A program made the translations under genes and the position numbers. A stretch of 64,000 nt of DNA from Adhaeribacter rhizoryzae (lineage in GTDB: Bacteria > Bacteroidota > Bacteroidia > Cytophagales > Hymenobacteraceae), in contig NZ_VWSF01000001.1 of assembly GCF_008629685.1 (NCBI RefSeq), forward strand, positions 62,001 to 126,000. Direction: 5' to 3'. The notes beneath the pieces are model-generated. The model searched no databases and was not told the origin of the DNA. It saw nothing but the letters and a program-made list of their open reading frames with translations. Shown in pieces: positions 1-9,600 of this stretch (the stretch's first letter is position 1; the number at the start of each line of letters is the position of its first letter).

Positions 1-248
1 TACCCGCCGATTCGCGCGACCTGGAATTAATTTCTCCGGAAGAGTTAAGCGGTGTTATTTTAAAAGTAGTAGGAGAGGCTTTGGGCTTGGCGCTAGCGGA
101 AGCAGCCCCAGCTGTAACCCGGCTGCTGGGCTTTACACGCTGCACCGATTATATGCGGGAGCGCACTACCCTAATAATAGACGAAATGCTACAAGCCGGG
201 AAATTAGTAAAACAAGGCGAACAATTGCATTTACCCCGGCCCAAGTAA
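1..248 (+). CDS. 3' end of an unidentified protein (possibly DUF3320-like tail)
   Basis: An open frame enters from the left edge (third base onward) and stops with TAA at 246-248, giving about 81 residues of a C-terminus. It starts near LELISPEELSGVILKVV and ends EQLHLPRPK. The tail looks like a small winged-helix-type end: a helix, then LLGFTRCTDYMRERTTLII, then a basic strand-turn segment. This vaguely resembles the DUF3320 tail of large DUF4011-type helicases, but that is a weak impression and the bulk of the gene lies outside the window. Codon use matches the neighbours. Confidence 0.5.
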   Translation, partial: PADSRDLELISPEELSGVILKVVGEALGLALAEAAPAVTRLLGFTRCTDYMRERTTLIIDEMLQAGKLVKQGEQLHLPRPK

Positions 249-369
249 GTAGCGTAAATATTCATGAACAACGCCAGAACAACCCTCTAAATCCAACGTA
301 TGTGCTCTAGGTACTTAGAAACGACCCTTTTAACTTAAATATTCCGGATTTTTTATATTTAAAATCACT

Positions 370-2136
370 ATGGATAAAGACTTAACCAACGTCGTTTCTC
401 CAACGCATGCCCCTAAGCTGAAAGAATTACCTGCCACGGCTATTTGTGGTAACGATATTACTTCTTCCTGTTTATACGTTTCGGCGCTGGCTATTATTTA
501 TGCGGGCCAACTGGCCTGGGTAGCCTTGCTAATTGTGGGCCTGGTGTTGTTTTTGTTCCGGAAAATATACGCCGAAGTAGTAGGGGCCTTGCCTTTAAAC
601 GGCGGCGCTTATAATGCCCTTTTAAATACTACCAGCAAGCGCACGGCCTCGCTGGCAGCTTGCCTTACCTTGTTATCGTACATGGCTACAGCAGTTATTT
701 CGGCTACCGAAGCCATGCACTACGTGCATCATTTATGGGAAGGCTTGCCGGTAATAGCGGCAACCGTTGGGCTCCTGGCTTTTTTTATGGGCCTGACTAT
801 TCTGGGCATCGGCGAATCTTCTATTGTAGCAATTGTTATTTTCATTATTCACATGGTTACGCTCTGCTTGCTAATTATAGTCGGAGCTATTTTTCTTTTA
901 AACCATGGCTTCGATACGCTAACCTTAAATTATAGTCAGCCAGTGCAGGGTAGTGTTTTCCGGGCTTTATTTTTTGGTTTTGCGGCGGCTATGCTGGGTA
1001 TTTCGGGCTTCGAGAGTTCGGCCAACTTCGTAGAAGAACAAGCGCCCGGCGTATTTATTAAAACCTTGCGCAACATGTGGCTGGCCGTAACCATTTTTAA
1101 TCCGTTAACTGCTTTTTTGGCTTTAGCTATTATTCCAATGTCGGAAGTAGCGCCGCATCAGGCGGCTTTACTGGCTTATTTAGGCGAAATTGCCGGCGGC
1201 AACTGGCTGGCCTGGCTAATCTCGATTGATGCGGCGCTGGTACTCAGCGGGGCGGTTTTAACTTCGTATGTGGGCGTAACCGGGTTAGTTCACCGCATGA
1301 CTTTGGACCGTTGCTTGCCCCAGTTTCTTTTAAAAACCAACCAGCGTGGCACGGCTTACCTTATTATTATTGCCTTCTTTATTTTGTGCGTATCTATTTT
1401 GTTTATTACCGAGGGCGATTTGGGCGCTTTGGCCGGCGTTTATACCATTTCTTTTCTATCGGTAATGGCTTTGTTTGGCATTGGTAATTTGTTGCTGAAA
1501 TTTAGGCGTAACCGTTTGCCCCGGCCGGTAAGGGCCCCCATTATAACGGTGCTTTTAGCGGTAGTGGCAGTAGTGGCCGCGCTGGTGGGCAATGCCTTGT
1601 TAAATCCGGCTTACTTATGGGTATTCCTTAAATATTTTATTCCTACAATGGCTGTGGTATACATGATGTTGTACCGCATTAGTTTGCTGCGCCTGCTAAC
1701 GTATTTGCTGCAACGCGCCGAGAAAAAACTGGGGTGGATGCTCCCCATTACTTCTTATAACCTGAAAAGACTTATTACTGACATTAATTCGCAGCAGTTT
1801 GTGTTTTTTACCAAGGGCGATAATATTGCCAATATTAATAAAGTAATGCGCTACATTGAAGACAATGAAAATACCCGGCGCATTAAAATTGTGAATATTT
1901 TAACCGAAAATGAATCGCCGCCCAAAAAGCTCATGCACGAGGTAGATGTACTGGACCGGGCTTACCCCGATCTGGACGTAGATTTTATTATTATGAAAGG
2001 GCATTTTGGGCCGGAGCTTATTCAGGAACTCTCCCGCAAGTGGAATATACCCAAAAACTTCATGTTTATTGGCTCGCCCGGCGACCGCTTTTTATACGGT
2101 GTGCAGGAGCTGGGCGGTGTGCGTTTGGTTATTTAA
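370..2136 (+). CDS. APC-superfamily amino acid permease with C-terminal cytoplasmic domain
   Basis: This 588-residue protein is probably a secondary transporter for amino acids or related cations in the inner membrane. The first 450 or so residues contain about 12 hydrophobic segments, with the APC-type first helix region (ELPATAICGNDITSS) and the small-residue-rich stretch VGALPLNGGAYNALL in the next segment. Residues about 470-588 are soluble, with alternating strands and helices (KIVNILTENE, LDVDFIIMKGHFGPELIQEL, NFMFIGSPGDRF) that look like a regulatory alpha/beta domain of universal-stress type. The ATG at 370 sits after an AT-rich leader and is the natural start. It stands alone: the next gene downstream is on the other strand. 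The substrate cannot be told from sequence. Confidence 0.85.
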   Translation: MDKDLTNVVSPTHAPKLKELPATAICGNDITSSCLYVSALAIIYAGQLAWVALLIVGLVLFLFRKIYAEVVGALPLNGGAYNALLNTTSKRTASLAACLTLLSYMATAVISATEAMHYVHHLWEGLPVIAATVGLLAFFMGLTILGIGESSIVAIVIFIIHMVTLCLLIIVGAIFLLNHGFDTLTLNYSQPVQGSVFRALFFGFAAAMLGISGFESSANFVEEQAPGVFIKTLRNMWLAVTIFNPLTAFLALAIIPMSEVAPHQAALLAYLGEIAGGNWLAWLISIDAALVLSGAVLTSYVGVTGLVHRMTLDRCLPQFLLKTNQRGTAYLIIIAFFILCVSILFITEGDLGALAGVYTISFLSVMALFGIGNLLLKFRRNRLPRPVRAPIITVLLAVVAVVAALVGNALLNPAYLWVFLKYFIPTMAVVYMMLYRISLLRLLTYLLQRAEKKLGWMLPITSYNLKRLITDINSQQFVFFTKGDNIANINKVMRYIEDNENTRRIKIVNILTENESPPKKLMHEVDVLDRAYPDLDVDFIIMKGHFGPELIQELSRKWNIPKNFMFIGSPGDRFLYGVQELGGVRLVI

Positions 2137-2335
2137 GAGCAAAACAAGCCTGGTGCTGTACAGGGAATAAAAGTAAAATACTGGCTTTTAGCGTAGGCAA
2201 CTTACCCACCGCATTTTAAAAGCAGCAATTAAAAAATATTGATCCATTAACCAGAATATCAAGATAGCCTTAACAAAATATTCTTCTGTATCGGAAATTA
2301 AAAACTTATAATAAAGATGAATAAAGGCTGGTGGT

Positions 2336-2581
2336 TTAGCTAAGCTTAAGGGCTTCTATTTGCTCATCAGTTAGTAAAATATACCGGTTGTTGTAGGGGC
2401 TGGCGTAAAACTTTTCGGCAATAATATATTCGCCGGTATTTAGTTTATGAATATTGTAGCTAAATAAACTGTTCGATTTTTCGATTACTTTTTCCGTGTT
2501 TCGTAGGTCAAATCTTTTTCCGCAGGTGGTGCTAATAATTTGGTTATCATTAATTTCGGAATTCATAAAAATGCTTCTCAT
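2336..2581 (-). CDS. small hypothetical protein (81 aa)
   Basis: A short, charged protein of unknown function with no signal peptide or membrane segment. The sequence looks like real protein (SLFSYNIHKLNTGEYIIAEK, NNRYILLTDEQIEALKLS) and its codon use agrees with the genome. The start could be the ATG at 2579-2581 or a second ATG five codons in (MNSEIND). It lies alone in the gap between a permease gene and an outer-membrane protein gene, and no domain was recognised. Confidence 0.55.
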   Translation of the reverse strand: MRSIFMNSEINDNQIISTTCGKRFDLRNTEKVIEKSNSLFSYNIHKLNTGEYIIAEKFYASPYNNRYILLTDEQIEALKLS

Positions 2582-2797
2582 TACTTATTTTTTATGGGCT
2601 TATCTACGGAATATTTCTCAGAAGGATAAACAATTATTAAGTTAATTTCGGGTAGTTTGGGTATAACTGTTATCCTGCCCGAAGGTTTAAAAAATTAGCT
2701 TAAGCCACAATTTTTGTATTTGGCACGGTTTTTTGATAGTTGTTAGACAGCAATTCAACGCTGAAATTTTTCAGTTTAACTCTATAAAGAAACTACC

Positions 2798-3472
2798 ATG
2801 AAAAAGATTTTTTACCTCTTCGCCCTGATGCTATTGGCAGCGCCATTTTATAAGGCTTCAGCCCAAAATATTAAAGTTGGCATTAAAGGCGGCTTTAATG
2901 CGGCTAACTGGGAAGGCAACGCCATGAATAATTTCCAAAGCATTGTGCAATTATCGAACGGGTACGTTAATACCGAAATGCGGCCTGGTTTTCACGCCGG
3001 CGCTTTCCTGAGTGTACCGGTTACTTCGTTTTTAACCATTGAACCGGGGGCTTATTATTCTCAGAAAGGCATTCGCTTAACTGGTCAGCTTTCTTCCCAA
3101 ACCCTCGATTTTCTGGATGTGCGGGCTACCCTTACCAATAGAGCCGAATACGTGGATGTACCGTTGCTGGCCAAGTTTTTTGTTGCCGATGGATTTCATA
3201 TTTACGGCGGTCCGCAAATGTCCTTCCTGGTTTCAAATAAAATTAATGTGCGGGCCGGTGCTTTTGGTATAAATGTGTTAAACACCAATATTAATTTCGA
3301 TAATCAAATCCGGAAAACCGATGTGGGCTTGGTAGGTGGTGTTGGTTACCGTTTTGCCAACGGGCTGAACCTAAGTGGCGGCTACGATTACGGCCTGAAT
3401 ACCGTTGATAAAGGCGGCAACCTGAATACCTATAACCGGGTTATTAAAGTATCGATGGGTTTTGAGTTTTAA
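2798..3472 (+). CDS. outer-membrane beta-barrel protein (PorT/OMP_b-brl_2 type)
   Basis: This is a 224-residue exported protein. It starts with a Sec signal peptide (MKKIFYLFALMLLAAPFYKA, cleavage expected after ASAQ at about residue 23). The mature part is a series of amphipathic strands with the family's usual pieces: IKVGIKGGFNAANWEG at the first strand, GFHAGAFLSVPVTSFLTIEPGAYYSQKG, YVDVPLLAKF and a closing strand ending in aromatic F (VSMGFEF). Bacteroidota have many such small barrels, and most have no assigned role. A perfect 14-bp terminator hairpin follows it, so it is probably a single-gene transcript. Confidence 0.85.
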   Translation: MKKIFYLFALMLLAAPFYKASAQNIKVGIKGGFNAANWEGNAMNNFQSIVQLSNGYVNTEMRPGFHAGAFLSVPVTSFLTIEPGAYYSQKGIRLTGQLSSQTLDFLDVRATLTNRAEYVDVPLLAKFFVADGFHIYGGPQMSFLVSNKINVRAGAFGINVLNTNINFDNQIRKTDVGLVGGVGYRFANGLNLSGGYDYGLNTVDKGGNLNTYNRVIKVSMGFEF

Positions 3473-3515
3473 GTTGAATCAAAATTTGTTGGATAGTAAT
3501 TTTGATGATTTTATA

Positions 3516-3547
3516 AAAAGAAGGCCGCTTAATAGCGGCCTTCTTTT
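3516..3547. terminator. bidirectional intrinsic terminator
   Basis: A perfect 14-bp stem (AAAAGAAGGCCGCT / AGCGGCCTTCTTTT) with a TAAT loop. The T-run on each strand lets it end the barrel-protein gene on the plus strand and leuB on the minus strand. Confidence 0.9.
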
Positions 3548-3597
3548 GTGTTACATACCAAATATTTAACATCTGGTTTCTAGCATCAAATATCAAA

Positions 3598-4653
3598 TTA
3601 AATAAAATCACAGATTTTCTGACCCACTTCAGTAGTGCTCATAAATTTATCTGGGTTAATATCTTTGGTAACGTAGCCAAGGTTTAAGGCTTCCTCCACC
3701 GCGTGGCGGATGGTTTTGCCTTCGGCCATTAAGTTAAACGATGTTTCTAAAAGAGTAGCAGCCGAAAGTACAGCCGCCATGGGGTTGGCAATATTTTGGC
3801 CGGCGGCCTGCGGGTATGAGCCATGAATAGGTTCGTACAAAGCTACCTGGCTGCCCACCGAAGCCGATGGCAACATGCCCAAAGAGCCCGTAATTACGGA
3901 AGCCTCATCGGTTAAAATATCACCGAACATATTTTCGGTTAAAATCACGTCGAAACGGCGCGGGTTCTGGATGAGAGCCATGGCGGCATTATCGACAAAC
4001 ATCAGCTCCAGTTCAATTTCAGGGTGTTCGGCAGCGTATTTCTGTACTACTTCGCGCCACAGCCGCGAGGTTTCCATTACATTAGCTTTATCTACCAAGG
4101 TAACTTTTTTGCGGCGTTTAGCGGCGGCTTCAAAAGCCAGTTGGGTAATGCGGTATATTTCGTCGTGGGTATAGGTGCAGGTATCGTAAGCGCTTAAGCG
4201 ATCATCCGAACGACCTTTCTTGCCAAAGTAGCTGCCACCGGTTAACTCGCGGAACACCACAAAATCTACACCTTCTACTATTTCGCGCTTCAGCGGTGAG
4301 GCATCGGCCAGGGCTTTAAAAGTATTTACCGGCCGAATATTGGCGTATAAACCCAACGCTTTGCGCATGGCCAGTAAGCCTTGTTCGGGGCGTACGGGGG
4401 CAGTTGGGTCGTTGTCGTATTTGGGGTGCCCAATGGCGCCAAATAAGATGGCATCCGCCGATTGGCAAAGTTGCAAAGTTTCATCCGGAAAAGGGTTGCC
4501 GGTTTCATCGATGGCAATAGCGCCTACCAAACCTTCTTCAAACGTGAATTGGTGGTCGAAAACTTCGCCTATTTTTTTTAGCACCTGTACCGCTATGGCG
4601 GTTACTTCGGGCCCGATACCATCGCCGGGCAATACAGCAATTCGCTTATTCAT
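3598..4653 (-). CDS. leuB: 3-isopropylmalate dehydrogenase
   Basis: Catalyses NAD-dependent oxidation and decarboxylation of 3-isopropylmalate to 2-oxoisocaproate, the third step of leucine synthesis, in the cytoplasm. The 351-residue length is normal. Visible family motifs are the N-terminal IAVLPGDGIGPEVT, the loop ELTGGSYFGKKGR, the catalytic KANVM segment, the metal-binding acidic stretch FGDILTDEASVITGSLG, and the NAD-binding EPIHGSYPQAAGQNIANP. The gene is on the same strand as leuACD but about 7.3 kb away from leuD, with four plus-strand genes between them, so it must have its own promoter or be reached by a separate transcript. Confidence 0.97.
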   Translation of the reverse strand: MNKRIAVLPGDGIGPEVTAIAVQVLKKIGEVFDHQFTFEEGLVGAIAIDETGNPFPDETLQLCQSADAILFGAIGHPKYDNDPTAPVRPEQGLLAMRKALGLYANIRPVNTFKALADASPLKREIVEGVDFVVFRELTGGSYFGKKGRSDDRLSAYDTCTYTHDEIYRITQLAFEAAAKRRKKVTLVDKANVMETSRLWREVVQKYAAEHPEIELELMFVDNAAMALIQNPRRFDVILTENMFGDILTDEASVITGSLGMLPSASVGSQVALYEPIHGSYPQAAGQNIANPMAAVLSAATLLETSFNLMAEGKTIRHAVEEALNLGYVTKDINPDKFMSTTEVGQKICDFI

Positions 4654-5347
4654 AAGTTTATATCTCTTAACTATTGGTATTGGGCGGTAAAAGTAAGGAG
4701 TTTTAATAATTCAGACCGAATAAAATAGTAAATTGTTAAAGCTGTTGCCCTTAGAAATATTCTTGTTCCGGAAATAGCTTAAAGGTTACTTATATTAAAT
4801 ATTAAAAAGCAGTTTGCATAGCAGAAAAGAATAGCTAATCTCACCTATCTGGGTCATTTTGGAATAATCTCCTGATTAGGTATGTCAGAAGATTCTTTCA
4901 AAATGACCGAGTTGAGCAGGAAGCAAAAATTTCCTACATCTCTAGCAGATTGTTCAGGCTATTGGGTATTATGCAGCAGCATTATAGGCGTTTGAGTAAG
5001 TAGCAGGCTAATATTTAAAAGTTTCTATTTTGTTAAAAGTTAATCTATTTAAGAAAACTTTTATAAAAAAATTGTAAAAGTTTTAAAAAAATAGTTTTAC
5101 TTTAAGGTCTAAATAGAAAAGCCTATTATAGGTAGTTGCAACCCCGCAAATAATTACTTAAATATAGGTCTGTAAGGCACGAGTTCTGTTAAAATTATAA
5201 AGTGGGTACTGTTTCTAATGTATGTAAAACCGACCAGGAGCGTAGCAGTCTGTTGAGTAAAATAAATATTTACTGAGGCGTAACAGAACGCCACTTTAAT
5301 TATTCACCATAAATAAATTTAAGTAAACTATAGTATTATACCAGTCT
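4654..5347. other. 694-bp intergenic region
   Basis: AT-rich spacer between the divergent leuB and oxidoreductase genes. It should contain both promoters, but no clear TAnnTTTG element was found for either. The only structured part is the palindromic repeat at 4851-4909. No credible ORF was seen. Confidence 0.6.
4851..4909. repeat. small intergenic palindromic (MITE/REP-like) element
   Basis: Terminal inverted repeats GGTCATTTTG (4852-4861) and CAAAATGACC (4899-4908) enclose about 37 bp. The reverse strand reads GTCATTTTGAAAGAATCTTC followed by TGAC. A related element with similar ends lies at 45629-45753 in this window, which supports a dispersed repeat family. Confidence 0.6.
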
Positions 5348-6619
5348 ATGACTTCACCCAAAGCAAATTCAAGACGTAAATTTTTTAAAACCTCTATTGC
5401 GGCTTTAGCTGGCATTACCATTGTTCCCCGCCATGTGTTAGGCGGGCCCGGTTACCTGGCTCCAAGCGACCATTTAACTAAAGGAATTATTGGGGTAGGT
5501 TCGATGGGGCGGGGCCACATTGAATACGCCGGTACCAAGGTGGTAGCTATTTGTGATGTAGAAAAGAAACACTTAAAGCTGGCGCTGGATAAAATTGGCA
5601 GCAACGTTAAAACCTTTGCGGATTATCGTGAACTAATACAACTGCCCGAAGTGGATATTGTGCACATTGCTACGCCGCCGCACTGGCACGGTATTATGGC
5701 CGCCGATGCGGCCCGGGCCGGTAAAGATATTTGGTGCGAAAAACCCATGACCCGCACCATTGGTGAAGGCAAACGGGTGGTAGAAGCCGTACAGCAGCAC
5801 GGCCGTATTTTCCGGTTAAACACCTGGTTCCGCTTTTCCGATACTTTCTACGGCATGGGTACCACCGTTAAACCCATTAAAAAATTAGTAGAAAGCGGCT
5901 TATTGGGCTGGCCGTTAAAAGTAACCGTGGGTGCCACCACTGGCTACGACTGGAAATTTTACTGGGTAGGCAAAACCGACCTCGACCCGATGCCGGTACC
6001 CGACACCTTAGATTACGAAGCCTGGTTAGGACCAGCGCCTTACAAACCTTACAACGCGCACCGGGTACATGGCACGTTCCGGGGTTACTGGGATTATGAT
6101 GGTGGCGGACTTGGCGATATGGGGCAACATTACCTCGATCCGGTGCAATATTTCCTGGGCAAAGACAACACCAGCCCGGTTTCAGTAGAAATTGACGCGC
6201 CGCAGCAGCACCCCGACGCCGTAGGAACCTGGCGCCGTATTACCTACACTTACGAAGATGGTTGCCAGATTATTCTGGACGGCGAAGGTAAAGATAAGGA
6301 TGCCGCTTATATTGAAGGACCTAATGGTAAATTATACCCGGGTTTCCGCTCTACTATTCCGGATCTGGAGAAAAAATTAGCCGCTTTCCCGGACCCGCAG
6401 CCGCAGGTTACCGACTTTGTTGATGCCGTTAAAAACCGCAAGAAGTTTGCCCTGAACGAAGAAAACGGTCACCGTTCCTGTACTATTGTAAATATTGGTT
6501 TGGCTGCCTTAAAGCTGGGCCGCTCGCTTAAGTACGACCCGGTAAAGCAGGAATTTATTAACGACGAAGGCGCTAACCGGTTGATTAACCAGCCAATGCG
6601 GGCCCCTTTCCTGATTTAA
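5348..6619 (+). CDS. Gfo/Idh/MocA-family oxidoreductase, twin-arginine signal
   Basis: A 423-residue NAD(P)-dependent sugar oxidoreductase of the Gfo/Idh/MocA fold. The N-terminus has a twin-arginine motif (SRRKFF) and hydrophobic stretch, so it is probably exported folded with its cofactor. The Rossmann part shows GIIGVGSMGRGHIEY, then VAICDVEKKHL, HIATPPHWHG and the conserved catalytic Lys in CEKPMTRTIGEG. The substrate domain has GGGLGDMGQHYLDPVQY. The next gene, 51 bp downstream, encodes a HEAT-DUF1080 fusion. Oxidoreductases of this type beside DUF1080 hydrolases are associated with 3-keto-glycoside processing, so this one may oxidise a sugar at C3. A second such pair is at 60775-63009. 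Confidence 0.88.
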   Translation: MTSPKANSRRKFFKTSIAALAGITIVPRHVLGGPGYLAPSDHLTKGIIGVGSMGRGHIEYAGTKVVAICDVEKKHLKLALDKIGSNVKTFADYRELIQLPEVDIVHIATPPHWHGIMAADAARAGKDIWCEKPMTRTIGEGKRVVEAVQQHGRIFRLNTWFRFSDTFYGMGTTVKPIKKLVESGLLGWPLKVTVGATTGYDWKFYWVGKTDLDPMPVPDTLDYEAWLGPAPYKPYNAHRVHGTFRGYWDYDGGGLGDMGQHYLDPVQYFLGKDNTSPVSVEIDAPQQHPDAVGTWRRITYTYEDGCQIILDGEGKDKDAAYIEGPNGKLYPGFRSTIPDLEKKLAAFPDPQPQVTDFVDAVKNRKKFALNEENGHRSCTIVNIGLAALKLGRSLKYDPVKQEFINDEGANRLINQPMRAPFLI

Positions 6620-6670
6620 TAATTTGGTGCTGTAGAAATATTAAAGTTTGTACCCGATAAATTGCTTTAC

Positions 6671-9600
6671 ATGAAAAAAATATTTATTAATTGTTTGTGC
6701 CTGTTGCTGCTCACGGGACCCGTAGTGGCCCAGACAAAAACAGATAACCGTACCCTTACTACCCGCATTGCCGATGTGTTAGCCATGTTTCCGGCCAACG
6801 ATGCTGCCCAGCTTAAAAATAACATGAACGAGATCAGCGCAATGGGCGAACCCGGTATTCTGGGAATGGCCAAAATGCTGGTTACCCCCGAAAAAGGCGA
6901 TAATACCAAAATTGAATATGCCTTGGGTGGCTATTCTTATTATGTGTCGCAAGGGAACCAGGAAGCTTTACGCGCTACGGCCGCTAATGCTTATATAAAA
7001 GCGCTGGACGAGGTAACCGACCCGGTAAACAAAGCTTTTATTATTACCCAACTGCAAATGGTGGGCAAAGACGAGGCGGTACCCGCTTTAACTAAATTAT
7101 TAACTACCGAACAATTTTGCGGTCCGGCTGCCCGGGCTTTGGTAAAAATAAATTCGCCGGCAGCTCAAACTGCTTTGCTTACGGCATTAAGAAGTGCCCA
7201 GGGCAATTGCCAGTTATCGTTTGTAGAGGCGCTGGGCGATGCCCGCGCTAAAGGAGCTGCAGCCGATATAAGCAAACTGGCTACCAACAGCAATCCTAAC
7301 TTAAAAAAAGTAGCCCTTTTTGCGCTGGCTAATATTGGCGACCCTGCTTCGGAAGCGGTGCTGGCCAGCGAAGCCGAAAAAGCCGGTTTAATTTACCATA
7401 ATGCCAATGCTACGGCCGCTTACCTGCGCTGGATGGAAACCATGCTGGCAGCCGGTAATAAAGACCAGGTAGGAAAAGCCGCGCAAACTTTATTAAGCAA
7501 AGCCACCCAGGATACCCAGTTGCATACCCGTATTGCTGCCCTTAACTATGCGGCAAGGGTACAAGGCGACAACAGCATGCCTTTGCTCTTAACCGCCGTA
7601 ACCGATAAAAACCAGGCCTACCGGGTAGCTGCTTTAAAATACGCCGCTGCTTTAAAAGGCAGTGGCCAAACGCAACAGTGGTTAACTGCCCTGAAAAAAG
7701 CCGAACCCGCTGCTCAAGCCGACATTATTAACATGTTGGGTAATCAGCAAGATGCTGCCGCTTTACCAGCTATCACCAAAGCGTTAAAAAGTAAAAACCC
7801 GCAGGTAAAAATTGCCGCTATTACCGCCGCTGGTAAAATAGGTCAGCAGGAAGCTTTACCAGCCATTTTAAAAATAATGCGCAAAGGCGATTCGGCCGTG
7901 GTACAAGCTGCTCAATCGGCTATTTTAACCATGAAAGGCGAAAACGTAGTAACCCAGGTGGCAGCTGCCTTACCCAAAATGAAAACAGCGGGTAAAACGG
8001 CCTTGCTGGAAGTACTGGGTGCCCGCAAAGCTACCCCACACATAAACGTGGTGCTGGACCAAACCAAAAGCAAAGACCCGGTTGTAGAACTGGCTGCCCT
8101 GAACGCTTTGAAAAACATGGCTACCCAGGAGCATTTACCTGCTTTGTACCCGCTACTGGCCAGTGCCAATACTCCCGAAGAAGTAACTGCCGTGCAGGAA
8201 GGAATTTACAATGCATTAGCAGATGTAAAAGATAAAAATCAGCAAACCGATATTATTCTGGCGCAAATGGCCCAGGCCCCAGCCGATAAGAAAACCCTTT
8301 ACTATAATGTGCTGGGCCGCATAGGAGGTAAAAAAGCCCTGCAAACCGTAGCGGCCGATTTTAAAGGTGGCGACGAAGAAATTAAAAAAGCCGCTTTCGC
8401 CGCTTTAGGCCGATGGAATGATTTTTCGGCGGCAAACGAATTAATAAATATTGCCCAGGCCAATATTGGTTCCCCTTATTTCGACCAGGCCTTACGCGCT
8501 TACGTGCGCCAGGTAAGTTCCGCTAAGTTTCCGGGCGAGCAAAAACTGCTGTTGTTAACCAAATCGCTGGATATTGCCCAAACCAACGAACAGAAGAATT
8601 TAATACTGCGGGAAGTAGGCCGCAGCCATACATATTTGTCGTTGTTAACCGCTGCTAAATATTTAGATGATGCCAGCTTACAGCAGACCGCGGCTACTGC
8701 CGTTTCGAATATTGCGCTGGGTAACAAAGAAATATTTGGCAACGATGTACGCGAGTACCTGAATAAAGCCATGAACGTAATGCGTGGCCAGGAGGTAGAA
8801 TATACCAAAGCCAATATTCGCAAACACCTCGACGAAATGCCGAAAGATGCGGGCTTTGTATCGCTGTTTAACGGCAAAGATTTAACCGGCTGGAAAGGTT
8901 TGGTAGCCGACCCGATTAAGCGTTCGAAAATGGATGCCAAAACCTTGGCAACTGCCCAGGAAAAAGCCGATGAGCAGATGCGCCAGGACTGGGCCGTAAA
9001 AAATGGCGAAATCATGTTTGTAGGCAAAGGTTACGATAACCTGACGAGCATTAAAAAATACGGTGATTTCGAAATGCTGATAGACTGGAAAATTTACGAC
9101 GATGGTAAAGGCGAAGGTGATGCCGGCGTTTACTTGCGGGGTACGCCGCAGGTGCAAATGTGGGATACCTCCCGCGTAAAAGTAGGCGCCCAGGTAGGTT
9201 CCGGCGGTTTATACAACAACAAAGTACACCCGAGCAAACCGCTTAAAGTAGCTGATAACCAACTCGGCGAATGGAACAACTTCCGGATATTAATGCAAGG
9301 CGACCGGGTTACCGTTTACTTAAACGGCGAGCTGGTAACCGATAATGTAATCCTGGAAAATTACTGGGATCGCAACATGCCTATTTTCCCCGAAGAACAA
9401 ATAGAACTGCAGGCCCACGGTTCGCCGGTAGGTTACCGCAATATTTATATCCGCGAAATTCCCCGGCCAAAGCCTTTTGTACTAAGTGCCGCCGAGAAGA
9501 AAGAAGGTTATAAAGTATTATTTGATGGCACCAACATGCATGAGTGGATGGGCAACACCACCGATTACACCATTGCTGATGGCAACATGGTAGTAGACCC

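Noticed and set aside
5180-5300. GTTCTGTTA/TAACAGAAC and AAAGTGG/CCACTTT pairs upstream of the first oxidoreductase gene
   Set aside because: The parts are in the wrong order to form one stem, so they are not a convincing operator or hairpin.
8500-9157. Two overlapping minus-strand ORFs of 175 and 91 codons
   Set aside because: They lie fully within the HEAT-DUF1080 gene and have shadow-type composition.
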